Numbered from the stretch's first letter, positions 22,061-35,800 are shown. The stretch is 64,000 nt of DNA from Tricholoma matsutake (GCA_026075535.2 AP026544.2:4216001-4280000); one strand, 5' to 3'. Program-made: numbers and translations. The notes: generated by a model not told the origin, from the letters alone.

Positions 22061-22559
22061 GAGGGGACGGAGGTGCTCAGTGCCCGTCGAATTGTAACTG
22101 ATGCCCTTGCCAGCGAGGCTGTCCTAGGGAACGTAGTTCAAAGCTACATGTTACTATACACACGAACTACTTCATGTGTTTTGTGAGTCCTTGCTCAGGC
22201 GCCTTGGTATCACAATATTGGTGCAGGAGCTACTATGTGGTAAGGTTGGCTCGTGATAGCTCACACCAAGGTAGGGGATAAAGGGGCAGGAAACAGCAAT
22301 GAAGTGAGTCCGAGTCCGACACAAGAAATGCTTGTGCCTTTCTTGCAGCGGAATGGACTTTGGGATCACTGCCTAGGATAGAAAACGCCTCAGTGTGTGT
22401 TTGCACAAATGTTGGCCTCACCAGATGCTCGGTGCGCACACACAGAGGACAATGAGGTGGAATATTGCTGAGGAATCAAGGAGCCTGACGGTGGATATCG
22501 GTATGTGCACTCTATCTAACATCATAGGCACCCACCAATGTGGTACTCAATCTTTTGTA

Positions 22560-22800
22560 AGTCACCCCCCTAGTAGTACAGCTATGTGTCGCTTGCGCCA
22601 ATTTCCTGGGCACGAGTGAAGGACGGGCATTGCATAGCCGACGGGGCTGGGGCCAGCCTGAGGCTCGGACGACACTTCATACGTGGTCTTCAGGACAAGT
22701 TGCTGATAGGATCCTGAACAGCCTTAGGCCAAATCCAACGTTGAGTGACGAAAAGTCAAACTCATGGCAGGTGATGAAAAGTCAGACCTGCAGGGGAACT
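22560..22800 (-). promoter_or_regulatory. Leader module copy 1 (minus orientation)
   Basis: The two-box motif (GAAAAGTCAAACTC ... GATGAAAAGTCAGACCTGCAGG, 22743-22794) is followed on the minus strand by a conserved segment (22560-22640, including GGAAATTGGCGCAAGCGAC). The same arrangement occurs at 49844-50110 and 54638-54910. No gene was identified downstream on the minus strand. Confidence 0.6.
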
Positions 22801-23720
22801 AGTGGAGCGCAAGCAAGATGGATCATGGTAGATGACTTCGGATGTAGTACTAGTAGTAGTAAAACCATGACTTAGTAGACCCAGACTCGGACTCGGACTA
22901 GGAAACTTGTTTCATTTGAAATTTTAATGGTTCAAACTTCTGAGATAAGCACCAATCAGTGGCACGTGCTGATCAGGGTGTGACATCATCATGATGATAC
23001 CATGGGCTGCCGACCAAAAGTTGAACACTGGCAAGTTCAAGTTCAAGTTCAACTTACTATGAATTTGGGCCCAGGAAACACCCAGAACAAACAGACTCTG
23101 GAAAATTGTAACCTGCTCATCTGATCTGGAAATTGCGATGCGAAAGGGTGATGAGGAGCAATAGCCTTCAAGTTATCCTCTGTGCAGTGAATGCCATCAA
23201 TTCTCGTGAGGGGAAATGATGGGCTGTGATCGTGTCCATTGCTGGTGCCGTTGAGCAAGTTTGGGCAGGCCGAAATTGCGTGAACTTGCTCCAGAGATGC
23301 CAATGCATGTACTGCATTCCCCCCTCCAAGGCCAGGATTTTTTGAGTGAGTGGATGATGAGCAATTTGCATTTTTTGAGGCTGGGTGGATGAGATCACGA
23401 GAAAAATGTCACATTGCCACTTTTTATCTTGTTCACTCTCCTGTGCCTCACACAGTCAATAAAGAATTATGATATGTAGCCCAGCATGTCTACTAGCTTA
23501 CCTACAACTTTTCCTTCCCCTTCCCCCTTCAAATAGTGTGGTGCCTCGCAATTCTCCTTGCGACATCGAAAACCGTCGAAAGTCGGAGTTTAAAACTCCG
23601 ACCTTTAAGCATCAGCCGGTGTTCACCACTCCTGCCAGTGTGTCCCATCACATTTTAAAGGTTGCTTTTAGTGGGTAGGAGTTGGTTATGTACATAGATG
23701 TTGACACATATTGAGAACGG
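22800..23720. other. Spacer between leader module 1 and the Plavaka gene
   Basis: No gene supported. It is the 3' flank of the Plavaka transposase; a GTTCAAGTTCAAGTTCAA run lies near 23036-23055. Confidence 0.4.
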
Positions 23721-23723
23721 TGA

Positions 23724-26700
23724 CTAGTACATCCCAGTAAAGTCTTCAGGCTCTTCGATGACTTCATCTCCGTCATCACCATCAATGTCATCCCAGCCTT
23801 CCAAGTCACGGTCTTCTAAACATAGCTCTGGGTTTTCTGACTCCGAGTCATAGCCCATGTCGCTACCTCTGTCGTTGGCTTGTGCAGGAGACTCTTCCGA
23901 TGCCTCCTGAAGCTCCACATCTGGAACCTGAATATCCTGGGCATCTTCAGCCACATTGGAAACACAGCCCGAGGAGGATGCTGACTGATGCGCATGAAAG
24001 TGGCCAACACCTAGCCCCCAGTGGTAGCGCATAAGAAGATCCCGGTCAGAGAACCTGGGGGGATATAGTAACATGGAATCAGAACTGGCGAGTAAGTAAT
24101 AAACCCACTGGCCAACAAAGTATTGATTGTAGTCTTTACCATCCTTGGCACAGCGTGAGATACCAACCCCATCCCTTTGTCGTTTGCCTTTTGCAAAGGC
24201 TGGTAGGATGTGGCACCCACGCAGAACATCTTTCGGATCCACAAAACCAAAAGAATGCTTCTCGTTCATAGGAGGAAAGCGGACCGAGTCCAGCTTGGAA
24301 GTACTCCACCCTGAAGACCCTGGGTTAACAACCTCAAACCATCGTACCCACAAAAAATCGAAGCGGCGAGCTTCAAAATCACGCATGCCAGGCCCAGTAT
24401 AAATCACATTTATGTGATATGCGCTGAGGACCTGTGTGTACAAGAAATGATGCAGATTCGAAGAAATCACAGAGCCTCCCACATCATCAGCAAGAAGCAT
24501 GACATTGCAACGGGATGTCCCTGCGTTAATGATGTCAGTTCCATGCCGAATGTCATGAGTGGTGAAGTGGAATCGAATAAGTTTGTGGTGGTATATGCGG
24601 TCATTCTTCAAGAGCACGAAATTGCATGCATTTTCGTTGGGGCTATGACTCGGACTCAATGGCCCAGTATCTGACCCTGTTCTGATGCTGGACAGATCCG
24701 AAAGTGATTCAGTTTCCTGGAGAAGTGCTGTTTGGATTCGAGGAAGTAGATGCTCTCTTAACTTGGGTAAAAAGTTCTGCATCAGAGGGGTTAGTACAAA
24801 TCAGCAGAGGAAGAATACGAAGGCTGCTCACCTTGATCGCGGGGTCACCTTCATTCTTTTGCAGGAATGTTGGTATGTGCACAGGACATTTCTGTGACTT
24901 TCCCATGTTGTACTGTAAGCCAGGATCATGTGTAACATCCTCGTGCTCTATTTCAAAGGGTGAGCCAAGTTGTGGATGATTCAGCCGCTCGCGGATCATG
25001 CTGATATGGTGCTCTCGTCGCTCAACCCTCGATATTTGCTGTGGTATTGATCGCCCGCTAGTCCGAAGTGACCGAGTTTTGGATGTTTGGTGCTCGAGCT
25101 CGCTCTGATGCCCACAATGACAGTAAGCAATATGATGCAAAAAATCATGTAAACACTTACTGGTTGAGTGGAATATGAGTCAGTTGTACCAAAGCGTCGG
25201 ATGGTGTCAATGTAGTCACCGAGCACATGATACTTATAGGTCATCAGATTAAGTCCCTTCTTCTTCCATGCTTTACTATTGGGTGCGGTAGTTCTTTTTG
25301 ATTTGGACACCCCATTAGCCGCGGATTTCTCCTGACGCCGTTGCCGAGCAGCCCGCTCACGTTCCAACTCTCGGGTCTCAAATGCTGCACATGTCTTTTC
25401 CTCAAATGTGCGTAGACTGTTTCCCAGAGATGTAGTGACACAGGATAAAATGTCCAGAGTCATGTCCGTGTGCATGCGGAGCTTGGCAAGACCATGCCAG
25501 TGGGCTAATTCAAATAAGGGCTTGAGAACATACATATTGTGGGGTTCAGGCAGAAGACCATCAAAAATGGATATGGCACACTGCATGAATGGTGTTAGCC
25601 AAGTTGAGAATCCTGGCAATAATACCCACTTGTAACATATCCTCGTAATCATGAGCAGTCATCTTCTTCAGTTCTGACCGGTTCGACCTTATTTTTCGTA
25701 TTCCATCAACCCCAAAAGGAGGTATTTCTCGAAACCTAATAGAAATATCAGTACCAAGCCCTCTGAGGTTTCAAACGATGCTTGCCATCTATCCAGTTCA
25801 TGCTTGAGGCTTTCATCTACACAATCTAGAATGCGTAGTAGATGTATAAAAAATGCCTTCCAGACTCTGAGCTCAACCTTGTGCATGAGATCCACAGCGA
25901 GCATGCTGAACATGTTGAAACCAAATGGTGCTAGCTTGCTTGAAAATGCATTCTGACAAAGCATGAGCATTGAAATCAATCATCATAGAAAAGAGAAGGC
26001 ACATACCGCTGTTGGAACAAGAGAATCTTCTTGTAGGAGAGCTTCCACTGCCTTACTATCAACCACATAGCCCTTCTCATATATCTTCTCATGTGCTGTC
26101 TCAACACGATTATGCCGTTTCACATGGTCAATCCGGGCGAGAGTCCTGCGCTGTGCCATATCTCGACACATCCCCATGTTGGCAACACGATCTAATGGTA
26201 TGAGACAACGGGGACAAGGGCACCGACCGAGATTACGAATGCTGGCTATAAGAATTCTGTGTAAATTTTCAGTAATAGCCACTGACATTCAAAAAGTCTG
26301 GGCTTACTTCTCTTTGTAGTCTGCAGAATATGTAAATATACAGGGGTAAAAATGACACCAGATGCCATCGCAACACTTAATCACAATTCCATGCTTGTAT
26401 GCTTCCAGGAATTCATCATCAAGGATGATCGCCCATTGAGCGTGATAGACTTCTCGATGACAATGGGTCATGAATACACTGCTTGGGCCTTTTCCACCCA
26501 GATACTCTGTGGCGAATGTTTTAAATGCATCTGGGAGCTGTCATCCAAAAAGGAATGAGGATCACATACTAGCGCAAAGCTAATGAGATCCTTCTTACCG
26601 TTTCCAGATAGGCGATGTGCTCAAAGGCTCGACAGGAGGGTTTTGTCCTTCTGTCCTTCGACTCATTCCCCATCGCAAGATAAATTGGCCATAGTTTAGC

Positions 26701-27995
26701 GGTGCTGAACGCCGTGAGCTGAGTGCCATCAGAGGCGAACATAAGACCCACAACAATCCTCTGAAGGTCACATCCCGGCTCCCCGGGAGATTCCTGAAGG
26801 TCACGGTGAGCTTTGATGAATGCCTCTGAAGTGTAGAGTTCTCCGTGAGCTTTGACTGGCTCAGAAGCTTCAGTTGGTTGCCAAAACAGCTCATATGGTT
26901 CGAAATGGAGGTGTGGATGGCTGGAGGGGCGCATAATTTTTTCCTTAATGACCGAAACCAGCTTGTGGTGATGAAGGGTTCCCACGTCAAACTCCCTTTG
27001 CCCTGGATGCAGCGACCTTTTGTGGAATGGAACCCTGATCTTGATTGGGGTTTTGACCCAGTCGCCGTTATCCGCTTCGTCCTCCCAGTCTTCATCACTC
27101 GACGGGTTGCATGACCGATCTCCGCTCAGCTGCGCATCAATAAGCCGCCACTTTGTCCCTGAAACGTCCTCAGGTCGAAATGTTGGATGTCCGACTATCT
27201 TGATGAGATCCTGAAAGCCTGACTGTGTTTTCTTTAACCCGCCGTTCCAATACCATTCCCCTAGCAAAAACAATGACTGATTCGGGTATGGGTGGTAGGA
27301 GTCAGTTGGATTGCCAGAAAAAGTATCCGGGGATGCAACCATTAGGTCGTCGCGCGTTATATTCTCGTTGGGATCGTGGTCTGGGAAGCGAGTTGCGTGA
27401 TACTGCCGGAAAAGGCCAAATTTATTCCGTGTAGATTTCAGCAGCTTCCTGTCACAGGAATAAATATTTGTGGGCTGCTCGGATGAGGGTGATGCTGATA
27501 AAGTCACTGGAGATGTGGCTAGCGTACATTCTGATGTGACTGGTTGGAGTGCTGGAGGAAGTGCCGCCGGAGGTTCAGGCAGTATATCCCGATAGCGCTT
27601 GGGTAGTTGGCGATTTTCCCGGCGACCCCTGCGCTCTGCCAGTGGTTGATCCAAGCCTTCAGTACTCATAGGGACATCCTGACATGTACCATCTAATGAG
27701 CAATAAGTTGCACCAACATCATAAACCTCACCTCATGTAGCATGGCAAGCGCAACGTTGTTTGATTCTTGTTCGATGGCTACATGTTGGTCCAGAGGGTT
27801 TTCCACAGTTGGGGTTGGCATGGCTTCCATTTTTCGACGCTTCTTGGACTGCCAGACCTCTTTAGCTTTGTCCAGAGCGCTGGAAAACCGTTTCTTTGTC
27901 TTCAGGCAACTACGTTTGTGGAAAGTATAGCCTTGTGGTGCAGAGAACGTTCGGCCGCAAACACAGACTTGACACCAAGCTGGCGACAAGTCCAT
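23724..27995 (-). CDS. Plavaka-type transposase
   Basis: Large transposase of the Plavaka family (CACTA-like DDE enzymes of Agaricomycetes). ATG 27993-27995 (minus) begins MDLSPAWCQVCVCG, with a C2H2/C2HC-like finger (CGRTFSAPQGYTFHKRSC). After a basic linker come FGLFRQYH, the core VVGLMFASDGTQLTAFS (candidate first catalytic Asp), LWPIYLAMGNESKDRR, THCHREVYHAQWAI, CPCPRCLIPLDRV, VDLMHKVELRVWKA (candidate second Asp, slightly divergent from the usual DLMHEFELGVWKA), KLRMHTDMTLDIL and an acidic C-terminus ending FTGMY before TAG. About ten introns join in frame, for example one with acceptor TGTCAG before DVPMSTEG. No premature stop was seen, so it may still be functional. The next gene upstream on the same strand is probably part of the same unit. 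Confidence 0.85.
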
Positions 27996-28436
27996 GGCGT
28001 GGTAATGAAAATGGTGATGGGTAGAACTCTGCCAGTAGCACGGAAACCTCAGGGCTCAACGTGAGAAAACAATCACTGGATAGGTCAAATTTTTGATCAG
28101 CCATTACTATATAAGTTGAGATGATTATGCATGAGTCAGTTTATAAATTGAAATTCCGATGCTTGTAAATAAGAGTCGGCGAAGCAAAAAGGCGCGCTAT
28201 AGTACAGGCGTTGTATTAAATGTTGATGCTGAGGGATGAGTGAGCTTCATACCTTTCAAACTTGTGCTTCAAGAAGTTTTCTATTTCAAAGCACCCCCAA
28301 TCATCAATAATTGTAGGACCATACCTTTTGCTTTGGCATCAGAATATGGCCCATGCCAAAATGAGGAAGTTGGGACCATGCGGGTACTAATATAGCAGAG
28401 GAGCATTCACAGGCCACAATATTCACAAAATAATAA

Positions 28437-30657
28437 TTATGGCAGTCGGGTAGGAATGACGGCGGCACGGCCAAATAAACTATAGAAAGTCTGTGTGTAA
28501 AAACGGGCTATGTGAATCTCAAGTTGTTGGACATTTGCTTCGGTATACATATCAAGAGAGGCCAGATCAGGTAGCAAAAGGGGCGTCGGCTTCAGTCCAT
28601 CCCAATCCCTCATTAATGCCCTCAGCGCCAGCAAAAACGGTAATCTTTCTTGCCAGTCATGAGCTTGCAAACCAGAATTTGCTCGCTGTACATCAACAGC
28701 GATCAGTGAGGGTACATTGAAGCACTTCAGCACCATCGCTTGCCGCTCGTGTTCATCTTGTCGGGATGGCGAGGCTGAGGCATGCCTATCGAGGGCCAGA
28801 AGCTCGAAGCAGAAATTAAGCTGAGTCAACTCCCATAGAACTTTCTGAGCCTTGTCAATGGGCACTGTGGGAAAGTGGTTGGATGGTGGAGGGCAGGGGA
28901 CGATCTGAAGCTCATCTAAAGCATCTGCAAAGATGGCTTTGGCTTGCTCATGTTGACGAACCAAAGTTGGTTCACAGCTGTGTTCCAGAAGCCCATCAAG
29001 AAGGAAATCACACCACTGCTGGCCAGACAAGGGAGATACTAAGCTGTCTGCTGAAAAAACATGCAAGATGCAGGCAGGTCGAAATACATTCCAAGTAGCA
29101 AAGAATTTTGCCCGGCGAGTTTCATTGGTGGAAGCAAAAATCGCAGCCTCAGGAAACAGATACCGCATGTTATAAGATGCCGGGGTTTCGTCCCTCTTAA
29201 CTGCCTTCAACGCATCACGCCAGGAAGGGATCGGGAGTGGCATGAGGGGGCTCTCGTACACATCAAACTTGTCGCGGCCTGTGGGCAGATTCAAAGATTT
29301 CTGCTTGTTATCTATTGGAGAGTGAGATGACATATGAGAAAGCGAAGACCAGTCACTTATGAGCAACTCCTTTTCCTTTACTTCCGTACGGGCCCCTACC
29401 CTTGCTGCCACTGCGTTGATGGCTAACACCCACAATGGTTCTGGGGCCTGGCCTGTCTTTTGACACTTGCGATTGGACTGAGGGCACCACATTTCCTGAT
29501 GAGGAAGTCTTGTTTTCGCTGGTATTGATGGCGAATGGATCCAGATAGCGTAGGAAGTTACGAGCATAATGTAAGATTGCCTCATATTTTTGAGTGGAGG
29601 TAGCTGGTCCCTGATATATGGTAGGGTAGTTGAAGCGGTGTGAATCGAAGCAGATGCCATTGTATCGGGGTATTGCAAATGGGACAGCAGCGAGTATATT
29701 TGTCTTGCCGAGATCTGAGGCCGGCCATGTCAGCCAGAACGGAAGGCCGGCATGGAAAAAGTCCTGCGCAACGCGAATATCATTGGTGAAAACACCAACG
29801 GTATTAGCCACTTCGGCAGGCGGGGAGCCCACACCCAACCTAGCTGAGTCCATCCAGGGTTTATACACCTCCATGTAATCCAACGTCACCATTAGATCAA
29901 GCCAACACCTCTGCACATCCCTCACACCAAACGCCATCTGATGGAAGTTGGTCCACACCGAACCAAGACGGACAAGGCCATGCTCAATCATTTTGATCAT
30001 TGGGCCGAGGGTTGGCGGTACCTGAGATTTCGTCCGATTTGACGTGAATGCTTCCACCCGAGATAGCAAAACCGACACCGAAGACTTCAGCTTGCCCAGC
30101 TTTGAATCCGATAGCTTGCCAAGGCTGCGAATGGGGGAAGTTGGGTCCCTCAAGAGAATGAAATCCTGGCATGCTGGCTCCCACCATATAATTAAATGGG
30201 CAGAAAGTGAGTTAGGCATCGGAATTGCCCCGTGATGACAGTTAAATGTGTTGTAAGGCTGGGGCCAGAGGATAGGGTCGTCGTCTGCATAAAGGCTGTC
30301 GGCACGCATGAATACTTTGCGGTCTCCAACAGGCGGCTTGGGGATGGAGGTTCGATTAGGGGTGGTGATAAAATATTTGCTGTCGAGGAGGAGAGCCCCG
30401 ACCCTGCCGTCTGTTGCACCAATGGGCCCTATAAAAACGGATTTAGCGGAAAAACCATCGTAAACCCAAAGTTCGACATACTGCCTTCAACGCGCCACCT
30501 CAGCAAATCATCATTCGTAAGCACGACGGCCATTTTCGATAAGTTCCTACTAGCCGTGAGAACAATAAAGAGAAGGTGTAGGCAAGAGCATACCAGCAAT
30601 ATAAATATGGCCTTCAGTCAAGGGCTTCTGAGTCAGGTCGAGCCGGAGATGGATTCT
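28437..30657 (-). CDS. Transposon-associated protein of unknown function
   Basis: An Agaricomycete-specific family that I know only as hypothetical proteins found near transposases. The N-terminal part contains VELWVYDGFSAKSVFIG and FMRADSLYADDDPILWPQPY, then HLIIWWEP, a helical region, VFTNDIRVAQDFFHAGLPFWL and a serine-rich linker. The C-terminal part (28437-29280) contains ESPLMPLPIPSWRDALKAV, FRPACILHVF, VLWELTQLNFCFELLALDR and ends FGRAAVIPTRLP with TAA. No catalytic motif seen. It lies about 440 bp upstream of the Plavaka start on the same strand, and its 5' end carries the leader shared with 36590-36910. The exact start is uncertain because the first exon frame is ambiguous. Confidence 0.6.
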
Positions 30658-30905
30658 TGAAGGGAAGGGGTTTAAGAGTGACGAAAAGTCAGACTCAAAG
30701 CAGGTGATGAAAAGTCAGACCTGCAGGTAACGAAGTTCGATGGGTGGGAATCAAAGTGGGCTTGTGGTCATTGCCGCGAAAGATGGGTGCACTGGACCTC
30801 CGAGTCAGTACTTCAGTTGAATGCTCAAGAGTCAATGCGGGGCACTCCGAGGACGGTTGCAAAGGAGCCAAACAGCATCAAACTTGAAGTTTGGCAACCC
30901 CTAAC
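30590..30905 (-). promoter_or_regulatory. Leader module copy 2 / 5' direct repeat
   Basis: About 300 bp shared with 36590-36910: a segment with CAAGGGCTTCTGAGTCAGGT (holding a TGAGTCA site), the double box at 30675-30727, ATGGGTGGGAA..AAA and CCAAACAGCATCAAACTTGA. It sits at the 5' end of the minus-strand gene 28437-30657. Confidence 0.75.
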
Positions 30906-31593
30906 CCTAGAATCTCTACATGATTGAAAAACCATGGCACGACTACCTGGGCCAGTCATTATGATATTACTAGGTGAATGGGTCCAATTATAACTTTACA
31001 TGAAGTAGCATTCCTTGCCAGTTTACTAGTAGAATGCGGCTACTAAGTTAGATCGCCCCAAAACCCATTATTTTCTGAAATGTATTGTGTGACAAAATCA
31101 AAAAGCAAACTACAACACAGTTGAACCTCCGATGTCACATGTCCAGCCAGCGGCCGTAGTACAAGCCCCTGGTCTCACACTGAAGTTATGTTTACATAAG
31201 CTGGACAAGGCGCTGCCAGTGCCCACTAAACTATGGTATACGACTTGCATCATCGACACACAAAACCCACAGACTAGTTTTGCAGGAAAGTTGCATTTAT
31301 TTATATTTTGAAGACATTGTCCAGAATACATTTCGTGTTTTCGCTTTTTTACACGAGTTATTAAAATCTACAAACATAAGAAAAAACAAATTTCAAAAGA
31401 AAATGTGGACAAAATCTTCTGATCACTTCAGCATCACCATTCCCGCAATTTTTGATGCTATCAGAGGAGTGTGTCAACTGCTAGCGATGATACAAGATTG
31501 AAGTGATTAAGTGTCTTACATAATTAATGCGTCCAGTCTGCAAAACGCGTTGCGTCGCGCTTTCGGTCCACAATCTGCCCATGCCACTGCCAT
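30906..31593. other. Unassigned spacer
   Basis: No gene supported. It is the 5' flank of the plus-strand coiled-coil gene at 31594. Confidence 0.4.
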
Positions 31594-32266
31594 ATGGGCT
31601 GGAACCCAGCTAGAAGACGGTCAGAAGGCCAGATTGCCCGACTGAATGCTGTCCGCCCCACGAAAGGAGCTACTCATGTGCAAGAAAAGGAAAATCAGCC
31701 AATCACACATATTCTCCCCTCTCCACCTGCGACCCTGAGTCAGACTCCGAGGCACATTAATAACGCAACGATTACATCCGAAGATCAGGCACTCGCATCT
31801 CGATTACGAGCTGAGCGCTTTGAATGCCAGCTTCATAATGAAAGAAGAAAGTCAGCTGCTCGAGCAAAAAAAAAGGTGGATGTCGGACTGAACTACTAGT
31901 AGTACAGAAGTGCCGTTCCAATATTCTTGTCATTGAGGGGAATGCCAGGCTGTCCGACCTGAAACTACAGCAAGAGCTAGCATGCACCTGGGATGCCCTC
32001 TCAAGATCCGAAGCCATGGTTAACAAAACACTTGAAGCACTCCTGCCAGTGGCACGCTCGCAAGCGCAGGCATGCATAAACATGCTCCGAAAAAGAATGA
32101 ACTCCCGAATAGGCCAGAGAAATTAGCTGCGTTGATAGCGTGAAGCGCAAGGGAGTCGTCTGGAGAACCCCCAGGTGCAGATGCACCAGTTGTTGAGCTG
32201 ATCTTGGATAACGATGGACTCGTCGATCTTCTTTATGATGACTGGGAGATTGACCGTAAGGAATAG
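31594..32266 (+). CDS. Basic/coiled-coil protein of a transposon-associated family
   Basis: Function unknown. ATG 31594 begins MGWNPARRRSEGQIARLN. Exon 1 ends in a Lys-rich helix; an intron of about 35 bp joins in frame to CRSNILVIEGNARLSDLKLQ, a long helical segment with SRSEAMVNKTLEALLPVARS, and a stop in frame after NSRIGQRN unless a further intron is used. A last segment, VVELILDNDGLVDLLYDDW, runs to TAG 32264-32266. Layout (basic N-terminus, coiled coil, acidic tail) matches Agaricomycete hypothetical proteins seen near transposons. It is convergent with the JmjC gene. Confidence 0.5.
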
Positions 32267-32466
32267 TGTCTTTATAATTTTGGGAACGACACATATAATT
32301 TCTTAGGCTATGTACTAAAACATACATATTGTGCACAATTTGGGCGAGCGGGGTGCTTGAGGAAGGTCTAACAGCCAGGATACGCATCGAGCGAAATTGT
32401 TATTGTGGCGGGAAACCAAACAAAAGCAAATAGGACAGAATTTGGCCAGTACTATCACAGGCCTAG

Positions 32467-32815
32467 TAGTGTTGCAAAATCACCTAGTATTGCAAAACTT
32501 TGAAAATGGGTGTTCCAACCCTCAACCACTTAAGTCTTGGACACAAGCCATTACAATAAGCCTCTCTGAACATGCTTTGCCACTTTTTCCTCCCCGCAGT
32601 TGAGAACTCCTCGTTGGGTCATCGTTTAGAGTATGATCACGTGTTTTGCAACTCTAGGTGAATTAGTTCGGACTATGTATTAGATGATAACTAAGTTGTA
32701 TAAAAAGGAACAGAAAATTGGGGCATAGTGAGGTAGTCCAAAGCTATATAATCCGGAATATCCGAGGGAGATACGTGGACGGGAAGTGGTAGAAATGAAA
32801 TATTTTGCAACACTA
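32467..32815. mobile_element. Candidate MITE with TAGTGTTGCAAAA ends
   Basis: TAGTGTTGCAAAAT at 32467 and its inverted form ATTTTGCAACACTA ending at 32815. An inner pair (CCTAGTATTGCAAAAC at about 32483 and GTTTTGCAACTCTAGG at about 32650) suggests two nested or overlapping copies. No clear target duplication was found. Confidence 0.45.
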
Positions 32816-32848
32816 GGGAAGTGATAGCCACTAGTAGGCCAAAAAAGG

Positions 32849-35800
32849 TCACACCATGCTCTGCCATGCATACCACAACATTGTGTCATGCTGCAACAAA
32901 TCATCATGAATCACTTCATTTTCTGCAAGGTTCATGGCTTTAAAGGCATCCCACAGCATGTCTAAGATGGAGATGTGGGAGGGTGACACAAAGTCGATGG
33001 CTATTTTGAAGCAATTCGAAAGATTGGACACCTATAGGCAAGAAATTATAGGACATCACAAAGCATACAATAAGCTTACTTGATGAGGGCAACCAGGAGG
33101 GATAACAACAGCTTCCCCTGGTAGTTGGACTGCATGCCACCCACGGACACCACTCGTGAGAAAAGCGGTTTTGCCAACATCGGGAGAGATATAATTTGTT
33201 TCCGATACAATTGGTTGGCCCAGACAACAGCAGGAGTCAGAGGCAGAGCGATCCAATGCCTTTGATAGTGCAAATATACTGGAAGAAGGCCAGATATCCC
33301 AGCGAGCTCCCAAGACCTTGCCATTATGGTCTGGTTTGCTGTAAAACATTAAATTGATTGCCCCAGCCTTATCCATGTGGACCTTAGTTGTACCATTGGC
33401 TTCCAGATCTGCCTGTTCAGCGATGAGACCCAGAACAGTCTGACTGTGAGTAGCGCTGACCTCTGACACATAGAGTTTGGGGCCTAGGCAAGGGGAAACA
33501 AACTCAGCAAATGCGACCTAAAATTGCAAAACTATACATACCAAGGTCAGGTATTAGACTTCCTTTCGGGAAATATGAAAATAGATTCAAGGGACCATGT
33601 GGCAAGATATGTGCTTGAAACATTTTTGCTACGCAACGCATGAAAATATCGTGAAGTTTTGGGTGAACCTTTTTGAGATCACCTTTGGGTGGGTAATCCT
33701 ACACTGACATAAGAGCAGAAAATGGGACAAAAATGGAGCATACCCTGATCTGAAGGGACCTGTTCGATAATTGGTCCTCCTTCCAAGTTTTAAAGTACGA
33801 CCCCAGCGTTGATCTTGTTGTCTGCCATGCTTGCCCATCATAAAAGGTCATCGTACAGTGTTTTCCTTTGTTTTTCTTCAAGTCAAGTAAGTCATCAGGG
33901 TTTGTCGAGTCTATGATTCCTGTCAAAATAAAAGGTTCCCGGGTGCTCCATTTTTCCAGGAAAAGATTCTCGGTTAGCTCTCCGACTTTATACTTGGACA
34001 TGCTTTGTATATATGACTCTGCGTGGCGGTCGGCTTCAGGAATAATGGGCTGCATATAGGCATGTGGATCCAGGCCCTTGGGTGGTGGTAAGGCTAAGGC
34101 TGTTTCCATCGCACTGATTTGATCTTGAAGTACCTCAGTGGGGAAAACTGCCACTGGGCTTAACCATGTTTTGGAGTGATTGTCGACACAGGACATGGGT
34201 GGCTCTTTATTCAAAGTTGGGCATGCATTGTAGCATGAGCTGCATAGCTCAAATCTGCACCTTGAGCAGAACCACGACTGAAACAAGAGGCTATGAAAAC
34301 ATTTATCTAAAGAAAAATGTGAAACGGCGAGTTGAACAAGATAAGCAGGCAAACTATACCACATGCATATGTTATGCCTTTTGGAAAGGCTCAAAACTGG
34401 ACCTGTGCATGCTGCACATGCGTCAACTCGGCCTTCAGCTTGGGCAACAAAGCCATGGCAGTGGCGTACTATGAATAATGTAAAATACAGAACTGAAAAA
34501 GCTCGTCAACCACACCTTTATAACTGCTATGTACTCTGCAGTCCGAGAAGGGTTCCAATCATAGTACTCATACGTCCCAAATTCGGCTCAAGAAACACCG
34601 CTTTCCAGATTGAAGATCCAACTTGAAGACCCATCTTGCTCTAGTCTCATCCTCCGAAAGCCAATGAAACGACATTTCTCTCAGATTGTGTTACGGCTAA
34701 AAGTTTGTGAAGAAAATCCAACACATGCTATGCACAGTGATGGGATAAGAAGCTTTCCATATTCTACGCATGCACGGTCTTGGACTGAATAGCCTTCCTC
34801 ATGGGGCTCTGCTGATTTCATCTTTTTGGAAACAGACGTTCTTCTGATTGTGGTGGCCTTGCGTTTCCTGGTTACCTGAGCTGACGACTCTTGACCAGCA
34901 CCTTGATTATCATTAGGGGATGGAGTAGGTGACTTTTTATAGGCGGTGATGTCTTCAGAAGCTGGTAGAGAATCGTTAACTCCAGGTCGAGTATGAGCAG
35001 TGACTGAGTTATTGTGTAATGGTTAATATGTATGGCATAAAAGATACATGTGAGCACAAACCTTCAAAATGGAATACATGCATTGACCATCCATGTTTGT
35101 AGCGCTCTCCCTGTGCACCCCATCCATCTTTAGGCATAACGGCTGCAACAACACGAACCAAACCTTTCTGTGGGAGAAAAACGGCCTGACAGGTGTAAGG
35201 GAAGTCAGGAAAATGACAGACTTTCGAACCTACATCTAATGCCCATACGTGCCCTTTAAACTTACTGTTAGCAAAATATATGTAGGAAGATTATGACTAT
35301 CACCTACGCGCATCCTCGGCCGTAGAAATTTTTTTAGAGAATGACCGGGTGTCAATTAACTGTATTTTGTCTGAGGTAATGGGAAGTCAAAGCCATATAG
35401 ACTTAAACATGCCCTTACCTTGGCTGCCTAGTATTGCAAATGGACTTCCTGGAGCGAACCCCACAGGAACAGACACACCAGGTGTCTTCGCCTCGAAAAA
35501 TCCGTTTTGCATTGGGTGACAAGTTTCCAGGTCATAGAACTGCGCCCCAGTATCAACCTCATGAGCGAATATCAAGCCTAGAAGGGGTGATACAGCAGCT
35601 GTTATACTAAAGCTTGTTCAGACAGGTTTCCATCACGATATTCTCAACATGTGCTTATGGACGATCCTGTGTAACCACCTCTCTTATGGAGGTACTGCTT
35701 GGGATGTCGAACTCAACGCTATTAAGATGACCAGAAGGTCAGTTATGGCAATGACTCCGATAGCAACCATTCGTATTCATGTACATTTTAGACTCTTGCA

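Noticed and set aside
23724..27995. KDZ-family transposase
   Set aside because: The DGTQLT, LWPIYLAMGN and DLMH-type blocks fit Plavaka better; KDZ CxC hallmarks were not seen.
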